Under the pieces are notes generated by a model. The model saw nothing but the letters and a program-made list of their open reading frames with translations. It did no database searches and was not told the origin of the DNA. A stretch of DNA of 64,000 nt from JAYPWI01 sp038135065 (GTDB lineage Bacteria; Actinomycetota; Acidimicrobiia; Acidimicrobiales; Poriferisodalaceae), in assembly GCA_038135065.1 (NCBI GenBank), contig JAYPWI010000010.1:38842-102841 (forward strand), read 5' to 3'. This document shows, piece by piece, positions 32,360 through 40,348 of the stretch; positions within the stretch are counted from its first letter, which is position 1; every line of letters begins with the position of its first letter. The translations under genes and the position numbers were made by a program.

Positions 32360-33801
32360 GGCGCATCCTCGGAGGGACCCTCCGACGGGTTCCCCGACGG
32401 CGAGTCAGCCCCCTTGGCGGACCCTCGCAACGCATAGCCAGCCAGGCCACCAGCCCCAAGGACGAGCAAGCCAGCCAGCCACAGGGCTCCTCGGACACCG
32501 GGCAGTTCCATGACATAGGGACCGACGCCGACCTCACCGTCGAACAGCACATCGAAGAGCCAATTGAAACCGTCGGACAAGAAGCCCCCAAACGCGATCG
32601 CCACGAGGAGACAGAACCGAACGAGGGTGTAGAGGGCGCTGAACACCCGTCCCCGCAGTTCATCCTCGACATGCTCATGGAGGAGGGTGAAGCCCAGCAC
32701 GTAGACAGCCCCCGCACACACCCCCAGCACCACCACACCGCCAAGGGTGAGCCAGGTATTGGAGCTGGTCACGGCGAACAGCAGGCTGACACCGGCTCCC
32801 AGCGTCGCAGCAACGAACCCGTGCTCCTTGTCGAGCCGACCCTGAATGAGCGACAGGGTCGCAACGCCCAGAGCGACCCCCATCCCAAGGGCCACCAGGA
32901 TCGTCCCGAATCCGGCATTACCCGCTCCCAGGACCTCGTCGTTGAAGACCGCGCCGAGAGGTATCAACATCCCCCCGCCGATCATGCCGGTGCCCATGCC
33001 GACAAGCACGGCCCTCACCTGGGGACTGAGGGCGATGAAGCTCCAACCTTCACGTAGTTCGTGGATCCCACTCGACAGATCGATTCGACCATTGGAGGCC
33101 TGACGCTCGGCCTTGGAGCGAGCCCGAATGGGGAGCGACGCAATCAACGCTGCAGCAACGAGGAAGGTCACCGAGTCGACCACTAGGGCCAGCTCGACCT
33201 GGCCCACCGCGTCACCACCCATGAACTCCCCAACCTTCGCCAAGCCGATGAATGCGAGGGCGGCCGCCGGGAACGTCCCGTAGGCGGCAACGAGGGACAG
33301 GGAATTGGCTGCCGTCAACTGCTGCGTCGGCACGATGTTGGGAACGATGGCCTCCTTGGCCGGGCCCCACAGCGAGGTAGCCAACTCGAGGACCAGCGAT
33401 GCCACCACCAAGGCCCACACACGGTCGATGAACGGGATGGTCAGCAGGACGCCGGCCCGCACGACGTCGCAGCTGATCAGCAACCGCTTGCGGTTCAGCC
33501 GGTCGACGATGACCCCCCCGACCGATGCCAGGAAGAAGCCGGGCAGGACCCGGGCCGTCATCACCAGGGCAATCGAGGATCCAGGCTGGTCACCGCCGAT
33601 CCTTCGAGCCACTTCGATGATGGCCAGGAATCCGATCCAGTCACCGAACGCGCTGACGACCTGCGCGATCCACAAGCGGGGAAACCCCCGAGTGGCCCAC
33701 AGCCGCGAGGTGCTGGTTCCCATCGCTACCGGGTCGTCATCGATGTCGTGTCGAGAATCGGCATCCATGTCAAACAAAGGCGGATCGGACGGCGTGCACA
33801 C
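32356..33801 (-). CDS. MFS transporter (EntS-like MFS_3 group)
   Basis: A 481-residue protein with about twelve hydrophobic helices. The first loop motif GGVIVDRLNRKRLL (about residue 95) and LRGRVFSALYTLVRF in the second half are typical of the major facilitator superfamily, most like the enterobactin-exporter group. The N-terminal 30 residues and the C-terminal Pro/Ser/Glu-rich tail are hydrophilic. A -10-like TAGCCT (33805-33810) lies too close to the GTG at 33801 for a normal leader, so translation may begin at a later start, for example ATG 33768. Cargo unknown; coupled to tmk by a GTGA overlap. Confidence 0.85.
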   Translation of the reverse strand: MCTPSDPPLFDMDADSRHDIDDDPVAMGTSTSRLWATRGFPRLWIAQVVSAFGDWIGFLAIIEVARRIGGDQPGSSIALVMTARVLPGFFLASVGGVIVDRLNRKRLLISCDVVRAGVLLTIPFIDRVWALVVASLVLELATSLWGPAKEAIVPNIVPTQQLTAANSLSLVAAYGTFPAAALAFIGLAKVGEFMGGDAVGQVELALVVDSVTFLVAAALIASLPIRARSKAERQASNGRIDLSSGIHELREGWSFIALSPQVRAVLVGMGTGMIGGGMLIPLGAVFNDEVLGAGNAGFGTILVALGMGVALGVATLSLIQGRLDKEHGFVAATLGAGVSLLFAVTSSNTWLTLGGVVVLGVCAGAVYVLGFTLLHEHVEDELRGRVFSALYTLVRFCLLVAIAFGGFLSDGFNWLFDVLFDGEVGVGPYVMELPGVRGALWLAGLLVLGAGGLAGYALRGSAKGADSPSGNPSEGPSEDAP

Positions 33802-33844
33802 GCCAGGCTAGGCGTCGCGCAGCAGCCAATTGGAACCGGAGACC

Positions 33845-36598
33845 TCAGCCCGCATCCTCAGAGGACGTCGACACGACGCCACCGGCCGTTCCACGGGCTC
33901 CTGCGGCCTTCTTCTTGGCCCCAGCCGTCTTTTTGGCTGGCGCCTTCTTCTTGGCCCCAGCCTTTTTCTTGGCTGGCGCCTTCTTCTTGGCCCCAGCCTT
34001 TTTCTTGGCTGGCGCCTTCTTCTTGGCGGCCCGCTTCTTGACAGGCCCCTTCTCACGACGCAGTTGGAGTAGCTCGGCGGCGCGCTCCATGGTCAGCGTC
34101 TCGACCTCATCACCCTTGCGCAGCGAGGCGTTCACCTCGCCGTCGGTCACATAGGGGCCGAAGCGCCCGTCCTTCAACACGACCGGCTGGCCGGAGACCG
34201 GATCAGTTCCCATCTCCCGCAGTGGTGGCTTCTGCTGCTGCCCCCGACGTCGCTTCGGCTGGGCCAGAACCGCCAGGGCTTCCTCCAGCGTCAGAGAGAA
34301 GAGTTGCTGTTCCGTCTCGAGGGAGCGGCTGTCGGAGCCCTTCTTGAGGTACGGGCCGTAGCGGCCGTTCTGAACCGAGATCTCCTCGTCGTCGTCGGGA
34401 TGTCGACCGACGACTCTGGGGAGACTCAGCAATCGCAGTGCGTCCTCGAGGGTGACCGTGTCCAAGCTCATCGTGGAGAACAACGACGCCGTCCGCGGCT
34501 TGGGTCCGTCATCGGACGGCTGACCGAGCGAGACGTATGGACCAAACCGGCCCGGCTTGGCGATCACGTCCAGACCGCTGTCAGGATCGAGCCCCAGTAC
34601 CCGTTCGTCCGACGGCGCGTCGAGCAGTTCCATAGCCCGGTCCATCGTCAATTCGTCGGGCGGCAGATCATCGGGAATGGAGCAGGTGTCGTCCCCCCGT
34701 TTCAGGTAGGGACCGAATTTGCCGACCCGGGCAACGACCATCTCCCCATTGGCGTCCACCCCGATGGGGATGGAGTTGATCTCGACCGGGTCGATCTCCA
34801 CCAGGCGCTCGTCGGACACGAGGTCACGCAACCCGGGCAGCAACGCATCACCGTCACGTCGCCCACCGAAGTAGAAGGCATCCAGCCAGGGAACCGCCTC
34901 GCGATCGCCCTTTGCGATCTCGTCGAGGTCGTCCTCCATCCGGGCCGTCAGGGCGTAATCGACGAGGTTCGGGAAGTGCTGCTCCATGAGACCGACGGTG
35001 GCGAACGCCGTGAACGCAGGAACCAGGGCAGAGCCCTTCTTCCACACGTATCCCCGGTTCTGGACGGTTTCCATGATGCTGGCGTAGGTGCTGGGGCGAC
35101 CGACACCGAGCTCCTCGAGCCGCCGCACGAGCGTCGCCTCGGTGAAGCGGGCCGGTGGGCTGGTCTCATGGGCCTTGGTCTCCACGCTGGCGCACCGCGT
35201 GGTGGAACCTTCGACGAGGTCTGGCAGCTGTCGCTCCGCCTCGTCGCTGTCGGTCTCTTCGGTGTACACGAGACGGAAGCCGGGGGAGGAGATGACCGTG
35301 CCGCTCGTGGAGAACTCGAGTTGGCGCTCGTCAGTGGTCGCCCCAGTGAGCCTGATGGTGACGGTCTGACCGGTCGCATCGATCATCTGGGAGGCCACCG
35401 TTCGCCGCCACACCAGGTCGTACACCCGGGCTGCGTCGGCCCCGACCTCGGCCGCCACCTCGTCAGGGGCTCGCCATCGGTCGCCTGCTGGTCGAATCGC
35501 CTCGTGGGCTTCCTGGGCGTTCTTCACCTTCTTGGTGTAGGTCCGTGGCTCTGAGGGGAGATTGTCGGCCCCGTACCGCTGCCGCACGAGGTCCCGGGCT
35601 GCCGACACGGCGTCGGCCGACAGGGTGGTGCTATCGGTCCGCATGTACGTGATGTACCCGTTTTCGTACAGCCGTTGGGCTGCTTGCATCGTCCTCGCAG
35701 ACGAGAAGCTGAACTTGCGGCCGGCCTCCTGTTGGAGGGTCGACGTGATGAAGGGCGCGGCCGGTCGACGACGGTAGGGCTTCGCCTCGACCGAGCTGAC
35801 CGCGGCATCTCGCCCCTCGAACCCCTCGGCCAACTGCTGGGCCAAGGCAGCGTCCAGCACCACCGCGTCCTGACGTGACAACGCCCCCCGGTCGTCGAAG
35901 TCCCTACCAGTGGCCACCCGCTGACCGTCGACGGAGACGAGGGCTGCGTCGAAGGTGCTTGTTGCTTCGAAGGTTGCGTCGAGTGACCAGTACGAGGCGG
36001 AGCGGAACGCGATCCGCTCCCGCTCCCGTTCGACGACGAGCCTGGTCGCCACGCTCTGCACCCGACCCGCCGAGAGCTTCGGCTTCACCTTCCGCCACAG
36101 AACGGGCGACACTTCGTAGCCGTAGAGGCGGTCGAAGATGCGGCGGGCCTCCTGGGCGTCGACGAGTCGTCGGTCCAACTCGCGGGGCTGCTCGATCGCT
36201 TCGCGGATCGCCCGCTCCGTGATCTCGTGGAACACCATGCGCTTGACGGGAACCCGGGGACTCAACACCTCGAGGAGATGCCAGGCAATGGCCTCTCCTT
36301 CACGGTCCTCATCGGTGGCAAGAAAGAGTTCGTCAGCGTCTTTGAGCAACTGACGGAGATGGCGCACCTGCTCCTTGGCCCTACCCGTCACCACGTACAG
36401 CGGCTTGAAATCGTTGTCGACGTCGACACCTAGGTTCGACCACTTCTCCGCCTTGTACGCAGCGGGCACCTCGGCTGCCCCATGAGGCAGATCCCGAACG
36501 TGACCGATGGATGATTCGACGATGAAATCGTCGCCGAGGAAGCCTGCGATGGTGCGGGCCTTGGCGGGCGACTCGACGATGACGAGCGAGGTGGTCAC
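33845..36598 (-). CDS. topA: DNA topoisomerase I
   Basis: Relaxes negative supercoils by single-strand passage. The 917 residues contain the Toprim domain (IVESPAKA at 6-13, TDEDREGEA near 100), the catalytic Tyr in GYITYMRTDST (about 310), and several C-terminal topoisomerase repeats (FGPYL/FGPYV motifs) without zinc cysteines, as in actinobacteria. The last 50 residues are a Lys/Ala tail made of 12-residue units. The GTG at 36598 gives the standard start VTTSLVIVESP. Four bases of the normal -10 (TAGT) are seen near 36607, but the promoter is unclear. Confidence 0.96.
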   Translation of the reverse strand: MTTSLVIVESPAKARTIAGFLGDDFIVESSIGHVRDLPHGAAEVPAAYKAEKWSNLGVDVDNDFKPLYVVTGRAKEQVRHLRQLLKDADELFLATDEDREGEAIAWHLLEVLSPRVPVKRMVFHEITERAIREAIEQPRELDRRLVDAQEARRIFDRLYGYEVSPVLWRKVKPKLSAGRVQSVATRLVVERERERIAFRSASYWSLDATFEATSTFDAALVSVDGQRVATGRDFDDRGALSRQDAVVLDAALAQQLAEGFEGRDAAVSSVEAKPYRRRPAAPFITSTLQQEAGRKFSFSSARTMQAAQRLYENGYITYMRTDSTTLSADAVSAARDLVRQRYGADNLPSEPRTYTKKVKNAQEAHEAIRPAGDRWRAPDEVAAEVGADAARVYDLVWRRTVASQMIDATGQTVTIRLTGATTDERQLEFSTSGTVISSPGFRLVYTEETDSDEAERQLPDLVEGSTTRCASVETKAHETSPPARFTEATLVRRLEELGVGRPSTYASIMETVQNRGYVWKKGSALVPAFTAFATVGLMEQHFPNLVDYALTARMEDDLDEIAKGDREAVPWLDAFYFGGRRDGDALLPGLRDLVSDERLVEIDPVEINSIPIGVDANGEMVVARVGKFGPYLKRGDDTCSIPDDLPPDELTMDRAMELLDAPSDERVLGLDPDSGLDVIAKPGRFGPYVSLGQPSDDGPKPRTASLFSTMSLDTVTLEDALRLLSLPRVVGRHPDDDEEISVQNGRYGPYLKKGSDSRSLETEQQLFSLTLEEALAVLAQPKRRRGQQQKPPLREMGTDPVSGQPVVLKDGRFGPYVTDGEVNASLRKGDEVETLTMERAAELLQLRREKGPVKKRAAKKKAPAKKKAGAKKKAPAKKKAGAKKKAPAKKTAGAKKKAAGARGTAGGVVSTSSEDAG
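33908..34025 (-). repeat. 36-bp tandem repeat in the topA tail
   Basis: About three copies of a 36-base unit encode KKKAPAKKKAGA (third copy with Thr for Lys), followed by a shortened unit. In mycobacterial and streptomycete TopA the basic tail binds DNA and raises processivity; the repeat nature suggests that its length can vary. Confidence 0.85.
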
Positions 36599-36625
36599 GG
36601 TTCTACTAGTGCAACATGAGAGGGG

Positions 36626-36645
36626 CGATGTCAATCACGACATCG
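36626..36645. promoter_or_regulatory. Perfect 7-bp inverted repeat upstream of topA
   Basis: CGATGTC-aatcac-GACATCG, 28 bases before the topA start and in the 115-base gap after the DUF368 gene. There is no T-run, so an operator is more likely than a terminator. Possible site for a regulator or supercoiling-sensitive element; the protein is unknown. Confidence 0.35.
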
Positions 36646-36713
36646 TGGACAACCCTGGGGACCGTACAGGAACGAGAGCGCAACACCACGTCCACCGACC
36701 GGGGCGGAGGCCG

Positions 36714-37610
36714 TCAGCGGGTCCGCGCAGCCCTGGGGCCACTCGCCAGACGAGCCAGCACAACCACCGCCGTTCCCGCAGTCACGGCACCGACCACGGC
36801 CCAGGTCACCTGACCGGCAACTGGCAAACCGAGATCGGCGTTTTCGAGACCGGCCGCGCCGGCTGGCCAAGGCCACAGCACCCGCAGCGACCCGATCATC
36901 AGGCCGACCAACACGGCCACCACCGTCGGGCGGTGGTGGTCGAGCAACCAGCCGAGCAGGGTCGAGAATCCGGCGAGCCCGACCACGGCCCCTAGAGCAA
37001 ATACACCCACCGTCGAGAGTTGACGCTCGTCGACAGCGGCCGTGATCGCGTCATAGAGGCCGAGCATCAGAAGGATGAACGATCCTGAGATTCCGGGCAG
37101 GATCATTGCGCATACGGCCAGGGCCCCGGCCCCGAACACCACCGCAAGGGTCGGGTCCGTCACCCCGCCCGAACGCAATCCCAGGAAGCAGAACGTGACC
37201 GCGGCGGTGACAGCCATCACGACCAGCCGTTTGAGATCCCATCGATCGACCTCCCTGCGGGCCACAATCACCGATCCAGCCACCAGCCCGAAAAACACGG
37301 CCGACACCTCGACGGGATGGTCCTCCATCTGGGTTCGGAGCCAGCCGACGAGCACCACGACAGCCAGCAGGATGCCCCCTCCGAGGGAAGCGAGAAAGAC
37401 CCAGTCCACTCGCCGCAGATCGGCCACTCCGCTCGACACACGCCCCCGAGCGAGCGAACCGAGTGCCCGAGCCCCTTGGCGAATCTCGCCCAGGAGGCGG
37501 TCGTAGATGCCCAACAGGAGGGCCACAGTGCCCCCGGACACCCCTGGCACCACGTCAGCCGCTCCCATCGCGAAACCCCGGGCCAACTGGGCGACGACCG
37601 TTCTCAACAC
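36714..37610 (-). CDS. DUF368 family membrane protein, probable undecaprenyl phosphate translocase
   Basis: A 298-residue protein with about eight helices. The family hallmark GAADVVPGVSGGT is at residues 16-28 and its inverted-repeat partner ILPGISGSF is in the second half. Members of DUF368 recycle undecaprenyl phosphate across the membrane for cell-wall synthesis; this role is taken from the family. The GTG at 37610 is chosen because TACCTT (37619-37624 on the minus strand) ends nine bases upstream and the frame before it looks non-coding. Upstream lies the damaged scaffold junction. Confidence 0.85.
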   Translation of the reverse strand: MLRTVVAQLARGFAMGAADVVPGVSGGTVALLLGIYDRLLGEIRQGARALGSLARGRVSSGVADLRRVDWVFLASLGGGILLAVVVLVGWLRTQMEDHPVEVSAVFFGLVAGSVIVARREVDRWDLKRLVVMAVTAAVTFCFLGLRSGGVTDPTLAVVFGAGALAVCAMILPGISGSFILLMLGLYDAITAAVDERQLSTVGVFALGAVVGLAGFSTLLGWLLDHHRPTVVAVLVGLMIGSLRVLWPWPAGAAGLENADLGLPVAGQVTWAVVGAVTAGTAVVVLARLASGPRAARTR

Positions 37611-37618
37611 GAACGGGC

Positions 37619-37624
37619 AAGGTA
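37619..37624 (-). promoter_or_regulatory. -10 box of the DUF368 gene
   Basis: TACCTT preceded by GGC on the minus strand, nine bases before the GTG at 37610; near-leaderless. Confidence 0.4.
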
Positions 37625-37924
37625 GCCCAGGGCTGCGGGCGGCACGATCACCCTCCGACACGTTTGTCGCCCCCGCCCCCCGGCCCGGGCGACAACCCAG
37701 CCATCCGCAACCGTGGCCCAGCGCCCCCCCCCGCGGCGCCGCCGACCCGCGCCACACCCGCCCCATTGTGNNNNNNNNNNCGGGGACCCCCCCCCTCGGG
37801 TCTTGGGCCCCGGGGGGGGGGGGGGCCCCTCCCCCCCCCCCACCGTTGGGGCCCCCGGGCCCGGGGGCGGGGGCGACAACGCTTCAATCGTCAACGGTGG
37901 ACCAGCGACCCACCGCTCGGCGCA
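37625..37924. other. Scaffold junction with gap and unreliable sequence
   Basis: No gene is supported here. The ten Ns are at 37771-37780. To the left, 37691-37770 aligns without gaps to 37875-37954 on the right at an offset of 184, with 59 of 80 positions equal and almost all differences C or G on the left. To the right, 37781-37870 consists mostly of C and G runs and resembles a degraded copy of the left side. The two contig ends therefore appear to represent the same locus. An inverted repeat TTGTCGCCC / GGGCGACAA (37664-37695) may be a genuine element between amt and the DUF368 gene. Confidence 0.8.
37895..37915 (-). terminator. Possible amt terminator hairpin
   Basis: CGGTGG (37895-37900) and CCACCG (37910-37915) form a six-base stem with a nine-base loop ten bases after the amt stop. 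No T-run follows on the minus strand; weak support. Confidence 0.3.
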
Positions 37925-39307
37925 TCAGACCTGCGCTACAGCCTCCTCATTGAGGCTGATGCCTGGACCACCGTGCTCGGACACGTCGAGACCGGCCATC
38001 TCCTCTTCGGCCGACACCCGCAGACCCATGGTTGCATCCAGGACCTTGAAGAGCACGTAGCTGGCGGCCAGCGTCCACGCTGCGACGATCACGACGAGCA
38101 CGCCCTGCATGATGAGCTGATCCAGGCCCCCTCCGTAGAACAGGCCCGCATTGTCACGCCCGAGGAAGGCGTCGTCGTAGCGGGCGAACAGGCCGATGGC
38201 CAGGGTGCCCCACACACCGCAAGCGCCATGCACGGCAACTGCACTGACCGGGTCATCGATCTTGAGGGTCTTCTCGATGAAGCCGATGGCCAGGACCACG
38301 ATCGGGCCGGCAATGGCGCCGATGATGATCGCCCCGAGTGGGGTCACCGCCCCGCAACCTGCGGTGATGGCCACGAGTCCGGCGAGGACGCCGTTGCCGG
38401 CCATGCCGACGTCGGGGTGCCCGGTGCGGATCCAGTTGAGGGCGGTGGAGGTAATCGCTCCTGCGCAGGCGGCGAGCAGGGTGTTGAGTGCGACGAACAT
38501 GACCCAGCCGTCAGCGGCCAATTCCGAACCTGCGTTGAAGCCGAACCAGCCGAACCACAGGATGAACACACCCAGCATGGTCAGCGAGATGTTGTGACCA
38601 CGGATCGGGCGCGGTGTGCCGTCAGCTGCGTACTTCCCGATCCGGGGGCCGACCATGGCTGCGCCGACGAGGGCGGCCCAGGCACCAACACTGTGGACAA
38701 CGGTGGAGCCGGCGAAGTCGCTGTAGGAAGCTGCACCGATCTTGATGTTGGCGATGAAGCCACCGCCCCAGGTCCAGTGGACGACCAAGGGGTACACAAC
38801 AGCGGTGGTGACCAAGCAGAACACCAGATACGAGCTGAACTTGACCCGTTCGGCCATTGCCCCCGACGCAATGGTGACCGCCGTGGCGGCGAACACCGCT
38901 TGGAAGAAGAACGTCGTCGCCGGGGACAGCCCCTCACTGACGTCGAACAGGTCGAGGCCACTGAGGGCGAACGAGCCCCACCCGAACAGACCGTTACCAC
39001 CGTCTCCAAAGGCCAACCCGTAGCCGACGAAGAAGAAGGCCAACACGCCGATGGAGGCGTCAGAGAGGTTCTTGGCCATGATGTTGGCCATGTTCTTGGA
39101 GCGGACGGCGCCCGCCTCGAGCATCGCGAAGCCCGCCTGCATCAGCAGCACGAGGACACCGGCGATGAACACCCAGAGGTTGTCGGCCATGGCCTGTGTG
39201 AAGACCACCACGGCGTCCGCTCCCTCTTCCTGAGCCGATGCCGGCGTAGCGAACAGCAGCAGGCCGCCAAGTCCTCCCGCCGCAGTGACGAGCAGTTTGC
39301 GTTTCAC
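37925..39307 (-). CDS. amt: Ammonium transporter Amt
   Basis: A 460-residue ammonium channel. A signal-like N-terminus (LLVTAAGGLGGLLLFATPASAQ) is followed by eleven helices. Conserved elements: MQAGFAMLEAG, the pore His in STVVHSVGAW, FGWFGFNAGS, and the second pore His in DPVSAVAVHGACGVWGTLA. The C-terminal tail EEEMAGLDVSEHG fits the Amt tail that controls channel activity through PII. GTG start with GGAGG nine bases upstream. No glnK/glnD follows in this window, and the downstream end meets the scaffold junction. Likely under GlnR-type control. Confidence 0.95.
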   Translation of the reverse strand: MKRKLLVTAAGGLGGLLLFATPASAQEEGADAVVVFTQAMADNLWVFIAGVLVLLMQAGFAMLEAGAVRSKNMANIMAKNLSDASIGVLAFFFVGYGLAFGDGGNGLFGWGSFALSGLDLFDVSEGLSPATTFFFQAVFAATAVTIASGAMAERVKFSSYLVFCLVTTAVVYPLVVHWTWGGGFIANIKIGAASYSDFAGSTVVHSVGAWAALVGAAMVGPRIGKYAADGTPRPIRGHNISLTMLGVFILWFGWFGFNAGSELAADGWVMFVALNTLLAACAGAITSTALNWIRTGHPDVGMAGNGVLAGLVAITAGCGAVTPLGAIIIGAIAGPIVVLAIGFIEKTLKIDDPVSAVAVHGACGVWGTLAIGLFARYDDAFLGRDNAGLFYGGGLDQLIMQGVLVVIVAAWTLAASYVLFKVLDATMGLRVSAEEEMAGLDVSEHGGPGISLNEEAVAQV

Positions 39308-39339
39308 GTTGACCCTCCACAGATCTCGAAGCTGACAGC

Positions 39340-39345
39340 ACGCTA
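39340..39345 (-). promoter_or_regulatory. -10 box of amt
   Basis: TAGCGT on the minus strand; transcription predicted near 39333 with a 26-base leader including GGAGG. Confidence 0.5.
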
Positions 39346-39355
39346 CGAAGGGTCC

Positions 39356-39437
39356 GTTTCGGGACGATCTCCCGATCGTTACGTCCCTGTGCCGACCAGT
39401 GACGCGATCGGTTTCTGCGATGTTTCCGATGTGTAAC
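39356..39437 (-). promoter_or_regulatory. Candidate GlnR operator array upstream of amt
   Basis: Read on the minus strand, GTTAC (39433-39437), GAAAC (39422-39426) and GAAAC (39411-39415) are spaced 11 bases apart, matching the actinobacterial GlnR box GTNAC-n6-GAAAC. A second group GTAAC (39378-39382), GAGAT (39367-39371) and GAAAC (39356-39360) has the same spacing. The two groups are also in phase: all fall on 39356 + 11n. The block covers about -23 to -104 from the predicted transcription start, fitting an activator. GlnR itself is not in the window. Confidence 0.6.
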
Positions 39438-39441
39438 GAGC

Positions 39442-40239
39442 TCAGCGGTGATCTCGGGGAACGAACCCGGCCAACAGGGCCTCGGTGAGTCGGCCCGGCG
39501 CAGCGCCGAGGGCCATGGTCAGGGCGAGCCGCTTCGGGTGACGGACCTCACGCCTTCCCCTGCTCACCGCCCGCACGGTGTCTGCGGCAACCCGTTCAGC
39601 GGACACCGTGGTCAAGAGCCCGAGCCGTCGCAGTCGCCGCTGGGCGGCATCGAACGGACCGGCGTCGGTCACCCGATCCCACATGTCGGTGGCAATAGGG
39701 CCGAGGTGCAAGACCGTCACCCCGACCCCGGTGCGGGCCAGCTCGAGGCGCAGCACCTCGGCGAACCGGGACAGACCCGCCTTGGTGGCGCAATAGGGAC
39801 CGAGCCCGGGCGAGGGGGTGATGGCGGCCAAGCTCGACGTGAACACAAGGTGGCCTCGACCCCGTTCGATCATCCCACCGACCACCTGCCTGGTCAGCCG
39901 TTGCGGTCCGACGAGGTTGACGGCCACGACTCCGGCGATGTCGTCCTCTGCCGCCTGCTCGATCAACCCGGTGGATTCGACACCGGCGTTGTTGACGAGG
40001 ATGTCGACCGGGCCGCCATCGGCCTCCACCCGCTCGATGAACCCACCGAGGCTTGCCGGGTCGGCCAGATCGAGTCGATGTGCGGTACCTCCCAGCTCGT
40101 CCGCCAGGACAGCTACTGCTTCGTGGCTACGAGCGGCAAGGGCGACCTGGGCTCCCGCACCGGCGAAGGCACGAGCCATCTCGGCCCCGATCCCCCGGGA
40201 AGCCCCGGTGATCAGCACGCGGGCTCCCCGAACGTCCAT
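39442..40239 (-). CDS. Short-chain dehydrogenase/reductase
   Basis: A 265-residue SDR: TGASRGIG at about 11-18, NNAGVES, catalytic Ser in VFTSSLAAI, YCATK, and Arg in AARSH after strand 2, which favours NADP. The C-terminal segment (MALGAAPGRLTEALLAGF) looks membrane-interacting, as in many lipid-modifying SDRs. ATG at 40239 is preferred to 40248 because of the -10 box eight bases upstream. It ends five bases from the GlnR-like array, so amt regulation probably does not involve this gene. Confidence 0.92.
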   Translation of the reverse strand: MDVRGARVLITGASRGIGAEMARAFAGAGAQVALAARSHEAVAVLADELGGTAHRLDLADPASLGGFIERVEADGGPVDILVNNAGVESTGLIEQAAEDDIAGVVAVNLVGPQRLTRQVVGGMIERGRGHLVFTSSLAAITPSPGLGPYCATKAGLSRFAEVLRLELARTGVGVTVLHLGPIATDMWDRVTDAGPFDAAQRRLRRLGLLTTVSAERVAADTVRAVSRGRREVRHPKRLALTMALGAAPGRLTEALLAGFVPRDHR

Positions 40240-40246
40240 CGGGCAC

Positions 40247-40252
40247 ACCCTA
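40247..40252 (-). promoter_or_regulatory. -10 box of the SDR gene
   Basis: TAGGGT on the minus strand ends eight bases before the ATG at 40239; probably leaderless. Confidence 0.4.
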
Positions 40253-40289
40253 GGCCCCGCTCGGGCACGGTCGCTCCGGACGCGACGCA

Positions 40290-40328
40290 GGCCCCGCCAC
40301 GGCCGACGTTCATCGGCCGGGCGGGGCC
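40290..40328 (-). terminator. Strong hairpin after hppA
   Basis: GGCCCCGC-cac-GGCCGA-loop-TCGGCC-gg-GCGGGGCC: an 8-bp and a 6-bp stem separated by a small internal loop, starting 20 bases after the hppA stop. It lacks a T-run, as many actinobacterial terminators do, and also protects the divergent-looking SDR promoter just downstream. Confidence 0.6.
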
Positions 40329-40348
40329 CGGTCAGCCAGTGAGGTGCC

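Noticed and set aside
33915..34154. Small hydrophobic plus-strand protein with LAGAFFLAP repeats
   Set aside because: It is the complement of the Lys/Ala tail of topA.
36626..36645. Intrinsic terminator of the DUF368 gene
   Set aside because: The stem is only seven bases and no T-run follows on the minus strand.
37795..37870. G-quadruplex or poly-G/C regulatory tract
   Set aside because: The tract lies at a contig end next to Ns and looks like GC-biased miscalls of sequence present on the other side of the gap.
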